A DNA stretch of 64,000 nt from NCBI GenBank assembly GCA_902362965.1, contig CABIYQ010000003.1:163473-227472 (forward strand), given 5' to 3'. A program made the position numbers and the translations under genes. Below the pieces are notes generated by a model. The model was not told the origin of the DNA, ran no database searches, and was given only the letters and a program-made list of their open reading frames with translations. Position 1 is the stretch's first letter; the number at the start of each line of letters is the position of its first letter. This document shows positions 18,012 to 28,249 of this stretch, one piece after another. The DNA comes from Oscillospiraceae bacterium (GTDB lineage Bacteria; Bacillota; Clostridia; Oscillospirales; Ruminococcaceae).

Positions 18012-18035
18012 GTCTCTCCGCATCAGCGGGGAGAC
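18012..18035 (-). terminator. Hairpin between pflB and pflA
   Basis: A 10-base stem (18012-18021 with 18026-18035) around ATCA. There is no U tract, so it probably acts as an RNA-end stabiliser or partial attenuator that favours pflB over pflA message. Confidence 0.45.
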
Positions 18036-18069
18036 CTGCATTAATATTATTTCATTTTTTATTATTTTA

Positions 18070-20322
18070 TTACATCGTTTCATGACATGTTCTTGAAATA
18101 ACATCAAGCTGCTGTTCACGGGTAAGGTCGATAAACTTAACTGCATAACCGGAAACACGGATAGTAAAGTTTGCGTATTCTTCCTTTTCAGGGTGTTCCA
18201 TAGCGTCAATAAGCTTGTCTTTGCCGAATACGTTTACATTAAGATGATGTGCCCCCTGATCAAAGTAGCCATCAAGAATATTTACAAGATTTGTAACCTG
18301 CTCGGACTCTTCATGACCCAAAGCGTCAGGATTAATTGTCTGTGTATTTGAAATACCGTCAAGTGCATATTCGTAAGGCAGCTTTGCAACGGAATTAAGT
18401 GAAGCAAGCAGTCCGTTCTTTTCAGCGCCGTATGATGGATTTGCACCGGGTGCAAGCGGTTCGCCGGCTTTTCTTCCATCCGGAAGTGAAGCTGTAGCCT
18501 TGCCATAAACAACGTTTGAAGTAATGGTAAGGATTGAGGTTGTAGGTTCTGAATCACGGTATGTATGGCACTGTTTAATCTTTCTGAGGAAAGTTTTCAG
18601 CAGCCATACTGCAATTTCATCAGCACGGTCATCGTCATTGCCGTATCTTGGGAAATCGCCTGTAGTTTCAAAATCAGTAACAATACCGTCTTCATCACGA
18701 ATAGTCTTAACCTTAGCGTATTTAATAGCGCAAAGTGAATCAACAACATGTGAGAAACCTGCGATACCTGTGGCAAATGTACGTCTTACATCCGTATCAA
18801 TAAGAGCCATTTCGGCAGCTTCATAGTAGTACTTGTCGTGCATATAATGGATAAGATTCAATGTATGGACATAAATGCTTGCAAGCCAGCTCATCATGTC
18901 GTCAAACTTTGCCATTACCTCATCATAATCAAGATACTCCGAAGTAATAGGAATATATTTCGGCCCTACCTGTACCTTTGTCTTAGCGTCAACACCGCCG
19001 TTTATTGCGTACAGAAGACACTTTGCAAGATTTGCACGTGCACCGAAGAACTGCATTTCCTTACCCGTCTGAGTAGCAGATACGCAGCAGCAGATAGCAT
19101 AATCATCGCCCCACTCAACACGCATAACTTCATCGTTTTCATACTGAATAGAACTTGTACGCACAGAAATAGCGGACGCATAACGTTTAAACGCCTCCGG
19201 AAGATTTGATGAATAAAGAACCGTAAGATTAGGTTCAGGTGAAGGTCCCATATTTTCAAGCGTATGCAGAAAACGAAAATCGTTCTTAGTAACCATATGG
19301 CGACCGTCAACGCTCTTTCCGGCAATACTCAGCGTTGCCCAAACAGGATCTCCTGAGAACAGTTCATTATATGAAGGAATACGTGCAAACTTAACCATGC
19401 GGAACTTCATAACCATATGGTCGATAAGCTCCTGAGCTTCTGATTCTGTAAGCTTTCCTTCGTCTAAATCACGCTGAATATAAATATCAAGGAATGTAGA
19501 AATACGTCCAACGCTCATTGCAGCGCCGTTTTGTGTTTTGATTGCTGCAAGATAACCGAAATATAACCACTGGCATGCTTCACGTGCGTCCTTGGCAGGA
19601 GCTGAAATATCAAATCCGTATGATTCTGCCATTACTTTCATTTCTTTAAGCGCTTTTATCTGCATGCTTATTTCTTCACGCTGTCGGATAACGTCGTCAC
19701 GCATTTTACCGTTTCCGCAGAAAGCAAGATCCTTGGACTTTTCCTCAACAAGCATATCAATACCGTAAAGAGCAACTCTTCTGTAATCGCCCACGATACG
19801 TCCTCTTCCGTATGTATCTGGAAGACCTGTAATAATCTTGTTCTTACGGGCTGCACGCATTTCAGGCGTATATGCGTCGAATACGCCCTGATTATGCGTT
19901 TTATGATATTCTGTAAATATTTTATGAAGTTCAGGACTTGGAGTATAGCCATAAGTTTTACAAGCTTCTTCAGCCATTTTTATTCCGCCGAAAGGCATAA
20001 ATGCACGTTTAAGAGGCTTATCTGTCTGAAGACCTACGATTTTTTCAAGATCTTTCATACTTTCATCCAGATATCCCGGCTTATGCGATGTGATTGTTGA
20101 AACAATTTCTGTATCCATATCAAGAACGCCGCCCTTGGCACGTTCTTCTTTCTGTAATTCCTTAAGTTTTCCCCAAAGCTTATTTGTAGCTTCAGTCGGA
20201 CCGGTTAGAAATGATTCATCGCCGTCATAAGGAGTATAATTGTTCTGAATGAAATCACGGGTATTGATTTCTTCCATCCACTTTCTTCCTTTAAATCCAT
20301 GCCACTGTTCAAAGTTTGCCAT
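18070..20322 (-). CDS. pflB: Pyruvate formate-lyase (formate C-acetyltransferase)
   Basis: A 750-residue glycyl-radical enzyme splitting pyruvate with CoA into acetyl-CoA and formate. The active-site cysteine pair is in [14 protein letters not shown], and the radical glycine is in [11 protein letters not shown] near residue 726, the fingerprint of the family. AWEGFKG-like N terminus ([10 protein letters not shown]) and length match PflB rather than glycerol dehydratase or choline lyase. A ribosome site lies in the AGGTTATA region before the ATG. The promoter lies at 20484-20512, and its leader holds the same palindrome as before feoA and feoB, suggesting iron or redox control. Confidence 0.97.
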   Translation of the reverse strand: MANFEQWHGFKGRKWMEEINTRDFIQNNYTPYDGDESFLTGPTEATNKLWGKLKELQKEERAKGGVLDMDTEIVSTITSHKPGYLDESMKDLEKIVGLQTDKPLKRAFMPFGGIKMAEEACKTYGYTPSPELHKIFTEYHKTHNQGVFDAYTPEMRAARKNKIITGLPDTYGRGRIVGDYRRVALYGIDMLVEEKSKDLAFCGNGKMRDDVIRQREEISMQIKALKEMKVMAESYGFDISAPAKDAREACQWLYFGYLAAIKTQNGAAMSVGRISTFLDIYIQRDLDEGKLTESEAQELIDHMVMKFRMVKFARIPSYNELFSGDPVWATLSIAGKSVDGRHMVTKNDFRFLHTLENMGPSPEPNLTVLYSSNLPEAFKRYASAISVRTSSIQYENDEVMRVEWGDDYAICCCVSATQTGKEMQFFGARANLAKCLLYAINGGVDAKTKVQVGPKYIPITSEYLDYDEVMAKFDDMMSWLASIYVHTLNLIHYMHDKYYYEAAEMALIDTDVRRTFATGIAGFSHVVDSLCAIKYAKVKTIRDEDGIVTDFETTGDFPRYGNDDDRADEIAVWLLKTFLRKIKQCHTYRDSEPTTSILTITSNVVYGKATASLPDGRKAGEPLAPGANPSYGAEKNGLLASLNSVAKLPYEYALDGISNTQTINPDALGHEESEQVTNLVNILDGYFDQGAHHLNVNVFGKDKLIDAMEHPEKEEYANFTIRVSGYAVKFIDLTREQQLDVISRTCHETM

Positions 20323-20412
20323 ATTATAACCTCCTATTTAATAAAACAGCCTTAAGCTGTAGTCAGCAATATTTTATACTGTAAATCTATGATATGCAAT
20401 ATATTCAAATAA

Positions 20413-20428
20413 GTTAGCTTTTGCTAAC
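20413..20428. promoter_or_regulatory. Perfect palindrome in the pflB leader (operator candidate)
   Basis: GTTAGCTTTTGCTAAC is a perfect 6-4-6 inverted repeat about 50 bases downstream of the predicted pflB start. It differs from the feoA site by only the four spacer bases and one arm base. A protein bound here could act as a roadblock. Confidence 0.6.
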
Positions 20429-20483
20429 CCAATAATATAACTGCAATTTGTTATATGGTTTTATCCCTCATCTCAACATTAAC

Positions 20484-20512
20484 ATTGTAACATCTGAGCA
20501 CAAAAAAGTCAA
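20484..20512 (-). promoter_or_regulatory. Promoter of pflB
   Basis: On the minus strand TTGACT (20512-20507) and TACAAT (20489-20484) are 17 bases apart. Confidence 0.7.
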
Positions 20513-20633
20513 TATTAATATTTATCAAAATGTTCTCCATATAACAATAATATTTAGTATAAAATAGGAATTATTATTATTTTTTTAACTAACCTCTGAA
20601 GTATAGTCGATTTGTTAATTATGACGTTTGGGT

Positions 20634-21071
20634 CTAAATCACATAATCATCTCCACGGTTATTTCCCGAATGCATTAATATATCCTCAATAGTAATGTTA
20701 TCCACGACATTGCAAATGGCACTGTATAGCTGCTCCCATACAAATAATGTGCTGCATTCCGATGCACGTCCGCAGGTATTAACATTGTCCTCAAGACATG
20801 AAACCGGAGCTAAACTTCCTTCCGTCAAACGCAAAATCATACCTACTGTATAGTATTTAGGCGGATTGGTAAGCTTATAGCCTCCCTGCGCACCCCTTAC
20901 GCTTTTTACAAAACCTGCACGACTCAGAAGAATAACTATTTGCTCCAGATATTTTACACTAATGTTCTGACGTGCGGCAATCTCTTTAAGAGGAATAGCA
21001 GATCCGTTATCGTTTGCTGCTATATCACACATCATACGAAGTGCGTAGCGTCCTTTTGTAGAAATTTTCAT
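20634..21071 (-). CDS. Rrf2 family transcriptional regulator
   Basis: A 145-residue winged-helix regulator. MKISTKGRYALRMMCDIA is the canonical Rrf2 start, followed by the helix-turn-helix with ISVKYLEQIV and the wing RGAQGGYKL. Three cysteines (CLEDNVNTC then SEC) occupy the place where IscR- and NsrR-type members hold an iron-sulfur cluster, so this protein probably senses Fe-S, iron or redox state. An earlier ATG at 21110 lacks a ribosome site; GGAAAGGATG precedes the ATG at 21071. It has its own promoter. It may control itself, pflB or the divergent hemA operon; which one cannot be seen. Confidence 0.88.
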   Translation of the reverse strand: MKISTKGRYALRMMCDIAANDNGSAIPLKEIAARQNISVKYLEQIVILLSRAGFVKSVRGAQGGYKLTNPPKYYTVGMILRLTEGSLAPVSCLEDNVNTCGRASECSTLFVWEQLYSAICNVVDNITIEDILMHSGNNRGDDYVI

Positions 21072-21121
21072 TTTTACATCCTTTCCCATAAGTTTAATAC
21101 TACAATTCACAGCTATTATAT

Positions 21122-21150
21122 ATTATATACCTCTGATACATAAAAGTCAA
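21122..21150 (-). promoter_or_regulatory. Promoter of the Rrf2 gene
   Basis: TTGACT (21150-21145) and TATAAT (21127-21122) on the minus strand with a 17-base spacer. The octamer ACCTCTGA in the spacer (21129-21136) recurs at 20592-20599 downstream of the gene. Confidence 0.75.
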
Positions 21151-21193
21151 TCTTTTAACTGCCTCTAAATATTACCATAATAAACGGGAAGTA

Positions 21194-21222
21194 TTGAAAA
21201 AAATGAATTTATATGATATTAT
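21194..21222 (+). promoter_or_regulatory. Promoter of the hem operon
   Basis: TTGAAA (21194-21199) and TATTAT (21217-21222), 17 bases apart, predict a start near 21229, about 37 bases before hemA. It is divergent from the Rrf2 promoter. Confidence 0.65.
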
Positions 21223-21265
21223 TAATAACAGTTTATTTAACTTAAAGCGAAAGCAGTGATAATAA

Positions 21266-22402
21266 TTGTTCTGTACCAGTATAAACTATAAAAGTGCTGA
21301 TGCCGAAATGCGCAAAAATTTTGCATTTTCTCTCGATATACAACGTGAATTTATGTCTGAACTTATGAAGGCAAAATGTATTTCTCAATGTGTAATTTTA
21401 TGTACATGTAACCGTACTGAAGTATATTTCTGCGGCAGTCCTGCGGCGCCTGAATACGTTGACAAGCTTCTTGCAGAATACAGTAAGATACCGAAAGAAA
21501 TTTTCTCTGCTAAAAAAAGATTTTATCAAGATGAAAAATCCATTATACATCTTTTTAAAGTTGCCAGCGGAATTGACTCTATGGTCATAGGTGAAGACGA
21601 AATACTGGGGCAAACCAAAAAAGCTTACCATTCAGCTAAAGAAGCAGATACCGTATCACATGAATTAAATATCATATTTCAGTCCGCTATTGCATGTGCA
21701 AAAAAAATTAAAACGGAAACTGCTTTATCGAAAACCTCTGTTTCGATTGCTTCGCTGGCTGCAAACGAAGCTGTTAAACTTGGTGGAAATATAAATGTTC
21801 TTTTAATCGGCGCAACCGGAAAAACCGGTACTACAGTACTAAAAAATTTAATATCGCATAAATCCATAAATATAACAATAACTTTAAGAGAACATAATCC
21901 TGACTTTAAAATAGCTGCAAATCCCAGTATCAATGTAATTAATTATTCACAGCGATATAAATATATAAGCGACGCTGACTGCATTATCAGTGCCACATCA
22001 AGTCCTCATTATACTATAACCCTTTGCGAACTTCAAAAATATTTAAACAAAAATAAAAAACGCTTATTTATTGATCTTGCAGTACCGCCGGATATTGACA
22101 GCAGTATTTCATACTTAAACGACGCAGAACTTATCGGAATCGATTATTTTGAAAAGCTGTCTGAAAGCAACAATATCTTAAAAATGAACAGTGTTGACAC
22201 TGCGTGTGAGATAATTGCCAAAGAAACGGATACACTGAAAAAAGAACTTTATTTTCATAACTTTTTGCCGTACATTGAATCAGTAAAAAAAGAAATCCGT
22301 TCAAAGCCTTTCGAGGATATTATCTATAAATTCAAGTCGGAAATGAATGCTGAACAATTTGCCGAGGTTTTAAGAATCATGAAACTATATGGAAAGCAGT
22401 GA
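21266..22402 (+). CDS. hemA: Glutamyl-tRNA reductase
   Basis: A 378-residue enzyme that reduces glutamyl-tRNA to glutamate-1-semialdehyde, the first step of C5 tetrapyrrole synthesis. The catalytic cysteine is in LCTCNRTEVY near residue 50, GIDSMVIGEDEILGQ is the family signature, and LLIGATGKTG is the NADPH-binding loop (normally GAGEM-like, so somewhat unusual). Three in-frame stop codons sit directly before the TTG at 21266, which therefore is the earliest possible start; the ribosome site is weak. The protein is slightly short at the C terminus compared with the usual 410-430 residues. It heads the hem operon. Confidence 0.94.
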   Translation: MFCTSINYKSADAEMRKNFAFSLDIQREFMSELMKAKCISQCVILCTCNRTEVYFCGSPAAPEYVDKLLAEYSKIPKEIFSAKKRFYQDEKSIIHLFKVASGIDSMVIGEDEILGQTKKAYHSAKEADTVSHELNIIFQSAIACAKKIKTETALSKTSVSIASLAANEAVKLGGNINVLLIGATGKTGTTVLKNLISHKSINITITLREHNPDFKIAANPSINVINYSQRYKYISDADCIISATSSPHYTITLCELQKYLNKNKKRLFIDLAVPPDIDSSISYLNDAELIGIDYFEKLSESNNILKMNSVDTACEIIAKETDTLKKELYFHNFLPYIESVKKEIRSKPFEDIIYKFKSEMNAEQFAEVLRIMKLYGKQ

Positions 22403-22406
22403 TACT

Positions 22407-23033
22407 ATGGGGTACTTCCCTTTTTTTATTGATATTAAAGGCAAAAAATGCATAATTGTCGGTGGCGGAAACGTTGCGGCTCGAAAAATCGAAAAGCTTC
22501 TTCCCTTTGAACCGGACATTACCGTAATTGCCCCTGAAATTTCTGATGACATTACAAGTTTAAACGGTATAAAAATTATTAAAAGAAAATTCAGGGACGA
22601 AGATATTGACAGTGCTTTTTTTGTAATCAGTGCGTCAGACGACGAGCAGCTTAATGCACATATATTTAAACTTTGCAGAAAAAAAAATATTCTGGTGAAC
22701 ACTGTAGATGATCTTGATAAATGCGGTTTTATTTTTCCGGCAGTTGTTCATAAAAATGATATTACCGTCGGGATTTCCACCTCTGGTAAGAGTCCGATAT
22801 TTGCGTCATATTTACGCATGAAAACGGAAAATATGATTGATGAAAAATGTCTGGAAACTATCGAAATACTAGGAAAATTCCGTGAAAAAATAAAACGGGA
22901 AATTTCATCTGAAGCAGTCAGGAAAAAAGCTTTTGAAAAAATATTGAAAATGTGTATTGAAAGTAAAAATTTACCCGATGATATACAGATTTTTAATATG
23001 ATTGAAGAAATAAAAAAATCTAAATTTTATTAA
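22407..23033 (+). CDS. Precorrin-2 dehydrogenase / sirohydrochlorin ferrochelatase
   Basis: A 208-residue homologue of the N-terminal half of CysG (Met8/SirC family). It uses NAD to oxidise precorrin-2 to sirohydrochlorin, and some members also insert iron to give siroheme. MGYFPFFIDIKGKKCIIVGG shows the nucleotide-binding GGGNVAARK start, and GISTSGKSPIFASYLR is the conserved active-site region. The ATG at 22407 matches the family start, five bases after hemA. The next pathway gene is displaced by an intruding acetyltransferase. Its presence and the absence of hemE/hemN point to siroheme or cobalamin as product. Confidence 0.93.
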   Translation: MGYFPFFIDIKGKKCIIVGGGNVAARKIEKLLPFEPDITVIAPEISDDITSLNGIKIIKRKFRDEDIDSAFFVISASDDEQLNAHIFKLCRKKNILVNTVDDLDKCGFIFPAVVHKNDITVGISTSGKSPIFASYLRMKTENMIDEKCLETIEILGKFREKIKREISSEAVRKKAFEKILKMCIESKNLPDDIQIFNMIEEIKKSKFY

Positions 23034-23076
23034 GTGTAACTTATAAGGTAAATCGAAACTTGAATGGGGTTATAGC

Positions 23077-23538
23077 ATGGACAATATTATTGTAAAATTA
23101 GATGAGCAATCGGTAAACGAATTTTGGCAATTAAGAATGGAACTATTGAAAGAATTAGAAGAAATCAATAGAAAAACAGATATTTCTGAGTTGGAATCTG
23201 CAACGAAGCAATATTACTTATCGCATATAAACAAGGATTTAATTAGTTGGGGGATATTACACGAGAATAAACTTGTCGCAATAGGCTCTCTATGTTTGTT
23301 TGAGCGTATTCCATATGAAGAAAATTTAAACGGATTAGAGGGTTATATATTAAATATATATACTTCTCCAAAATTTAGAAAGCAAAAATTTGCAAATTGT
23401 ATTTTAAATGAAATAATAAATTATGCTTCAAAAATTCATGTAAAAAGATTATGGCTTAATAGCAGTGAGCAAGGAAAGAAATTATATGTTGAGCGAGGAT
23501 TTATAAAGAAAGAGAATGAAATGGAATTGTTTTTATAG
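23077..23538 (+). CDS. GNAT family N-acetyltransferase inserted in the hem operon
   Basis: A 153-residue GNAT protein. GLEGYILNIYTSPKFRKQKF carries the acetyl-CoA pyrophosphate loop, followed by LWLNSSEQGKKLYVERGF, the C-terminal GNAT helix and strand. It is more AT-rich than its flanking genes and separates precorrin-2 dehydrogenase from hemC, with gaps of 43 and 56 bases where the rest of the operon overlaps. This suggests late insertion of a transferred gene. Its substrate is not predictable; similar small GNATs modify amines or antibiotics. GGGG precedes the ATG. Confidence 0.85.
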   Translation: MDNIIVKLDEQSVNEFWQLRMELLKELEEINRKTDISELESATKQYYLSHINKDLISWGILHENKLVAIGSLCLFERIPYEENLNGLEGYILNIYTSPKFRKQKFANCILNEIINYASKIHVKRLWLNSSEQGKKLYVERGFIKKENEMELFL

Positions 23539-23594
23539 CAATAAATCCTGATTTATATCATGAACATAAAATGAAATTGAGAGATAAAAAGAGT

Positions 23595-24455
23595 ATGAAA
23601 ATTAAAATAGGAACACGAAAAAGCAGACTTGCAGTGGCTCAGACTAATATGTTTATAGAAAGATTAACATCTTTTTTTCCGGATGCAGAACCAGAAATTA
23701 TTTATATCAGTACTAAAGGCGACAAAATAATTGACAAACCTCTTTCGCAAATCGGCGGCAAGGGAATCTTTGTCTCTGAAATTGAATTGGCATTACAGTG
23801 CGGAAATATTGACGTTGCTGTTCACAGTGCAAAAGACCTTCCTGTATTACTTGGGGAAAATCTTGAAATTTCAGGAGTATTGCCCAGAGGAAATTATCGT
23901 GATGTAATTGTAACCAAAAAAGAAAATCACATTAATAGTACCAAAGATTTTATTGTGGGTACCGGAAGTATACGGCGCAGGCTTAATATGAAAAAAATAT
24001 ATAATAAAGTAACATTTAAAGATATTCGTGGAAATGTAGACACACGCCTTTCAAAGCTTGAAAACGGCGAATATGACGCTATAATTCTTGCGGCGTCAGG
24101 TCTGGAACGTCTTGAAATTAAAACAGAAAATTACAGTATCACTGCTTTTGATTATATGGATTTTCTTCCTGCTCCATGTCAGGGAATAATTGCACTAGAG
24201 AGCCGTAAAAATGATTTTATAACGCCTGTGATACAAAAAATCAACGACATTAACACCTTTAAGGCTTTTGAAACAGAACGATGTGTAATAAGAACCTTAA
24301 ACGCAGACTGTTCAATGCCTGTGGGAGCATATTCTGAATTATGCGGCGGAAAAATTACGCTTACAGTTTCGAAAGATATGAATAAAATACTGTCTGGAAC
24401 CGCCGACATTTCCCATAACCTAGAATTTGCAAAGGAGTTGGTTTTAAAGTTATGA
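23595..24455 (+). CDS. hemC: Porphobilinogen deaminase (hydroxymethylbilane synthase)
   Basis: A 286-residue enzyme joining four porphobilinogens into hydroxymethylbilane on a dipyrromethane cofactor. KIGTRKSRLAVAQTN is the start of the family, GKGIFVSEIE and HSAKDLP follow (the catalytic Asp is in the latter), GTGSIRRR and RGNVDTRL bind substrate carboxylates, and ADCSMPVGAY contains the cofactor-bearing cysteine. An in-frame ATG eight codons earlier lacks a ribosome site, so 23595 is preferred, although its own site is weak. It ends four bases into cobA-hemD (ATGA). Confidence 0.95.
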   Translation: MKIKIGTRKSRLAVAQTNMFIERLTSFFPDAEPEIIYISTKGDKIIDKPLSQIGGKGIFVSEIELALQCGNIDVAVHSAKDLPVLLGENLEISGVLPRGNYRDVIVTKKENHINSTKDFIVGTGSIRRRLNMKKIYNKVTFKDIRGNVDTRLSKLENGEYDAIILAASGLERLEIKTENYSITAFDYMDFLPAPCQGIIALESRKNDFITPVIQKINDINTFKAFETERCVIRTLNADCSMPVGAYSELCGGKITLTVSKDMNKILSGTADISHNLEFAKELVLKL

Positions 24456-25960
24456 ACAAGCTTGGTAAGGTTTATCTTGTGGGCGCAGGCTGCGGTGATT
24501 ACGACCTGATCACTCTGCGCGGAATGAATTTGCTAAAGACTTGCGATACCGTTGTTTACGACAGCTTAATCGACTCCCGACTGCTTGATTTTACATCAGA
24601 TACCACTGAAAAAATCTGCGTAGGCAAACGTGCCGGACATCACAGCGAAAAACAGGAACGGATAAACGAAATACTTGTTGAGAATGCTTTGAACGGCAAA
24701 ACTGTCGTAAGATTAAAGGGCGGAGACCCTTTTGTTTTCGGCCGTGGGGGAGAAGAAATTCTTGCACTTAAAAAACATAATATTTCTTACAGTATAGTGC
24801 CGGGAATTTCTTCCGCCATAGCTGTTCCGGAACTGGCAGGAATACCGGTAACTCACAGGAAAACAAGCCGCAGCTTTCATGTTATTACTGGACACACTGC
24901 CGAGGACCTGATTCCTGAAAATATCAAAAAGTATGCATCAACTGATGAAACTCTGGTTATTTTAATGGGACTGAATAATCTGTCAAAAATTGCAGAAACT
25001 CTGATTTTAAACGGTAAGGATAAAAATACACCGGCGGCAGTTATCTCCCACGGAGCGTCTGCTAAGCAGAAAACAATTAGAAGCGACTTGAAAAATATAG
25101 CTGACGAAGTTAAAAAACATAAAATAAAAACTCCGGCTGTCATAATTATAGGAGAAACTGCCGCATTTGATTTTTCAACAAATATCAATCGTCCGCTTAC
25201 GGGTGTCTCCGTTTCTGTAACTGGAACAGAAAAACTTGTGGATAAACTGTCAGAACAGCTGTACGCCCTAGGTGCTGATATTAACAAGCTTGATTACCTG
25301 CAAATATGTGAATACGGTAATAACAAGATATTTTACGATTATCTTTTAAATATCCAAAAATATAGTATGATCGTACTTACCAGTATGAATGGAGCAGAAA
25401 TATTCCTTAAACATTTAAAAAAACTGAAAATTGATATCAGAAAGTTAGGAAATGTAAAATTTGCAGTTATCGGAAACGGTACGGGAGAGATACTTGAAAA
25501 AGCGGGAATATATCCTGATATCATACCCGAAATATATACTGCAAAAGAATTGGGCAAGCGTATTGCCGAAACCGTTTCCGAAACTGATAAGCTTCTGATA
25601 CTAAGAGCAGAAAAAGGTTCTTCCGACCTTACAGATGTTCTTGACAAATCGGGAATTATATATGACGATATAAAAATATATGATGTGAAGATGAATAATA
25701 AAAAAGAATACGATGAGAAAATTAATTCTAATTTTATTACCTTTGCAAGCTCATCAGGCGTAAACGCATTTTTTGAAAATGGATTTTCACTGTCTGACAG
25801 TACTGAAATTATATGTATCGGCGAAGTAACATCACAGGCCCTTATAAAAAAAGGTATTGATAAATTTTATATATCCGATATACAAAACGTTCAGGGTATT
25901 ATAGACACAATATTACGGGAGGTAAAAAATGAACAGATTCAGACGTATGAGAGCGAATAA
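24452..25960 (+). CDS. cobA-hemD: Uroporphyrinogen-III C-methyltransferase / uroporphyrinogen-III synthase fusion
   Basis: A 502-residue fusion. Residues 1-245 are the SAM-dependent methyltransferase with [35 protein letters not shown] and VVPGISS-like [15 protein letters not shown]. Residues about 250-495 are the HemD half, with [16 protein letters not shown] and [12 protein letters not shown]. One protein therefore closes hydroxymethylbilane to uroporphyrinogen III and methylates it twice to precorrin-2, feeding the dehydrogenase upstream. The fusion is common in Clostridia. It overlaps hemC by four bases and hemB by 32, so the genes are strongly coupled. Confidence 0.95.
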   Translation: MNKLGKVYLVGAGCGDYDLITLRGMNLLKTCDTVVYDSLIDSRLLDFTSDTTEKICVGKRAGHHSEKQERINEILVENALNGKTVVRLKGGDPFVFGRGGEEILALKKHNISYSIVPGISSAIAVPELAGIPVTHRKTSRSFHVITGHTAEDLIPENIKKYASTDETLVILMGLNNLSKIAETLILNGKDKNTPAAVISHGASAKQKTIRSDLKNIADEVKKHKIKTPAVIIIGETAAFDFSTNINRPLTGVSVSVTGTEKLVDKLSEQLYALGADINKLDYLQICEYGNNKIFYDYLLNIQKYSMIVLTSMNGAEIFLKHLKKLKIDIRKLGNVKFAVIGNGTGEILEKAGIYPDIIPEIYTAKELGKRIAETVSETDKLLILRAEKGSSDLTDVLDKSGIIYDDIKIYDVKMNNKKEYDEKINSNFITFASSSGVNAFFENGFSLSDSTEIICIGEVTSQALIKKGIDKFYISDIQNVQGIIDTILREVKNEQIQTYESE

Positions 25961-26897
25961 TCAGCTCAGAAATCTTGTGCGTGAAACGCATCTTAATAAA
26001 AGCGACTTTATATATCCCCTATTCGTAGTTGAAGGAAAAAATAAAAAAAATCCTGTGGAATCAATGCCGGATGTATTTCAGTATTCTATAGATCGAATTG
26101 ATGAAATTTTAAAGGAAATAGACAGCAGCGGAATTTCCGGACTGCTTATTTTCGGTATTCCTGAACATAAAGATGAGCAAGCGTCCGAAGCATATAACTG
26201 CAATGGAATAACCCAAAAGGCAATACGTTATATAAAAAAGAAATATCCGGATATGCTCGTCATAGCAGACGTTTGCTTATGCGAATATACGTCGCACGGT
26301 CACTGCGGAGTTGTAAAAAATGATAAAGTATTAAATGATGAAACATTGCCGCTGTTATCTGCAATGGCAGTAAGTCTTGCTCAGGCAGGAGCGGATATAA
26401 TCGCTCCGTCGGATATGATGGACGGCAGAGTAAATGCTATACGTCAGGCTCTTGACGAAAGCGGATTTTATGATATTCCAATATTGTCCTACAGCGCAAA
26501 GTTTGCATCCGCATATTATTCACCATTCCGTGACGCAGCTGAATCAGCGCCGTCGTTCGGCGACAGAAAGACTTATCAGATGGATTATGCAAACGGACGT
26601 GAAGCGCTGCGTGAAATTGCCGACGACATTGAGGAGAACGCCGATATGGTAATGGTAAAGCCTGCCCTTGCCTATCTTGATATTATTAAAGCTGCCCGGG
26701 ACAGATACGATTTACCGATTGCCGCTTACAATGTCAGCGGAGAATATTCAATGGTAAAAGCCGGAGCAAAACTGGGCTGGATAGATGAAAAAAAGATTGT
26801 TATGGAAAATCTTACAGGAATAAAACGTGCCGGAGCTGATATTATCATTACATATCATGCTCTGGACGCTGCAAAATGGCTGGAGGAAGATATATGA
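25929..26897 (+). CDS. hemB: Porphobilinogen synthase (delta-aminolevulinic acid dehydratase)
   Basis: A 322-residue octamer-forming enzyme condensing two 5-aminolevulinates. The two Schiff-base lysines lie in [15 protein letters not shown] and [27 protein letters not shown] carries the three cysteines of the catalytic zinc site, so this is the zinc-dependent rather than magnesium-only type. CGGGAGGT directly precedes the ATG although it lies inside the end of cobA-hemD. The gene ends with an ATGA overlap into hemL. Confidence 0.97.
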   Translation: MNRFRRMRANNQLRNLVRETHLNKSDFIYPLFVVEGKNKKNPVESMPDVFQYSIDRIDEILKEIDSSGISGLLIFGIPEHKDEQASEAYNCNGITQKAIRYIKKKYPDMLVIADVCLCEYTSHGHCGVVKNDKVLNDETLPLLSAMAVSLAQAGADIIAPSDMMDGRVNAIRQALDESGFYDIPILSYSAKFASAYYSPFRDAAESAPSFGDRKTYQMDYANGREALREIADDIEENADMVMVKPALAYLDIIKAARDRYDLPIAAYNVSGEYSMVKAGAKLGWIDEKKIVMENLTGIKRAGADIIITYHALDAAKWLEEDI

Positions 26898-28153
26898 ACA
26901 TTTCCAAGTCTCAAAAACTTTATAGTCAGGCTCTGCAATTTATGCCTGGCGGAGTAAACAGTCCTGTACGCGCATTTAAAAATGTAGGCAAAACTCCACT
27001 GTTTATTGAAAAAGCTAAAGGAAGTAGGATATATGACGCCGACGGTAATGAATACATCGATTACGTTTGCTCATGGGGTCCTAATATTCTCGGACATGCA
27101 TATCCGGAAGTAATTGAAGCAGTAAAAAAAAGCTGCGACAAAGGCTTGACATTCGGCGCATGTCACAAGGGAGAAGTTGAACTGGCACAGATTATTCAGA
27201 AAAACATTCCGTCAATGGAAATGCTAAGATTGGTAAATTCGGGAACGGAAGCTGTAATGAGCGCTGTCCGTGCGGCAAGAGGATTTACTGGGCGTGACAA
27301 AATAGTAAAATTTGAGGGATGCTATCATGGACATTCCGACGGTCTGCTGGTAAAAGCAGGCTCGGGACTTCTTACAAATTCAATACCTGACAGCGCCGGA
27401 GTACCTGAAGGATTTACTGAAAATACCTTGCTTGCAAAATACAATAATATTGATTCTGTTGCTGAACTTTTTGAAAAATACGGAAGCGATATAGCATGTG
27501 TAATTGTAGAACCGTGCGCCGCAAATATGGGCGTTATACCGCCAAAGAAAGGATTTTTAAAATTTCTCAGAGATATAACCTGTCAGTATAATTCATTGCT
27601 GATTTTTGACGAGGTTATCACCGGTTTCAGATTAAGCTTAGGCGGAGCGCAGAAATATTACGGAATAATACCAGACATGACGGCTCTCGGAAAAATAGTC
27701 GGCGGCGGAATGCCTCTTGCAGCTTACGGTGGTAAAAAAGAAATTATGGAATGCGTAGCGCCGTCAGGATCAGTATATCAGGCAGGAACACTTTCCGGAA
27801 ATCCGATTGCCGTTTCAGCAGGACTTGCAACGTTAAAAATTCTTCAGAACAATCCGGACATATATAATGAACTTGAAAGAAAATCGTATCTGATAGAATC
27901 TGCTGCAACAGATTCCGGACTGAATGTAAACCGAGTCGGTTCTCTGTTAACCGTTTTCTTCAATAATGCTGAAATTCAAAATTACGATAATGCAAAACAG
28001 TCTGATACAAAAAAATATTCCGAATTTTTCGGATACCTTCTGGAAAACGGAATCTATACCGCTCCGTCACAGTTTGAAGCTATGTTTGTTTCTGCCGCAC
28101 ACACCGATAAAGATATCGCATACACATGTGATATTATTCACAACTTCAAATAA
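26894..28153 (+). CDS. hemL: Glutamate-1-semialdehyde 2,1-aminomutase
   Basis: A 419-residue PLP enzyme turning glutamate-1-semialdehyde into 5-aminolevulinate, using the hemA product. Marks are [33 protein letters not shown], the Asp of [11 protein letters not shown], and the Schiff-base lysine in [12 protein letters not shown]. An in-frame ATG at 26876 exists, but GGAGG at 26881-26885 supports the ATG at 26894, which overlaps the hemB stop by four bases. It is the last gene of the operon, followed by the cls promoter with no clear terminator. Confidence 0.97.
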   Translation: MNISKSQKLYSQALQFMPGGVNSPVRAFKNVGKTPLFIEKAKGSRIYDADGNEYIDYVCSWGPNILGHAYPEVIEAVKKSCDKGLTFGACHKGEVELAQIIQKNIPSMEMLRLVNSGTEAVMSAVRAARGFTGRDKIVKFEGCYHGHSDGLLVKAGSGLLTNSIPDSAGVPEGFTENTLLAKYNNIDSVAELFEKYGSDIACVIVEPCAANMGVIPPKKGFLKFLRDITCQYNSLLIFDEVITGFRLSLGGAQKYYGIIPDMTALGKIVGGGMPLAAYGGKKEIMECVAPSGSVYQAGTLSGNPIAVSAGLATLKILQNNPDIYNELERKSYLIESAATDSGLNVNRVGSLLTVFFNNAEIQNYDNAKQSDTKKYSEFFGYLLENGIYTAPSQFEAMFVSAAHTDKDIAYTCDIIHNFK

Positions 28154-28186
28154 AATACGATTATAAACGCTAAATAAACTTTAATG

Positions 28187-28215
28187 TTGCTAAAAAAATC
28201 AAAATATGATATAAT
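28187..28215 (+). promoter_or_regulatory. Promoter of cls
   Basis: TTGCTA (28187-28192) and TATAAT (28210-28215) with a 17-base spacer, 35 bases before the gene. Confidence 0.7.
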
Positions 28216-28249
28216 AAAATTCAATTGACATATTGGGAGGGACAAATAC

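Larger units (their letters stand above)
20323..20633. other. Regulatory intergenic region between Rrf2 gene and pflB
   Basis: This 311-base AT-rich stretch has no credible gene. It holds the pflB promoter (20484-20512) and a perfect palindrome (20413-20428) in the transcribed leader of about 155 bases. No riboswitch class is recognised. Confidence 0.6.

Noticed and set aside
20413..20428. Rex (redox) operator before pflB
   Set aside because: Rex sites read TTGTTAAN4TTAACAA-like; this palindrome has GTTAGC arms and the same motif occurs at feo genes, so a Rex call is not supported.
20592..21136. ACCTCTGA pair as Rrf2 operators
   Set aside because: Only eight bases are shared and the flanks differ; too little to call an operator.
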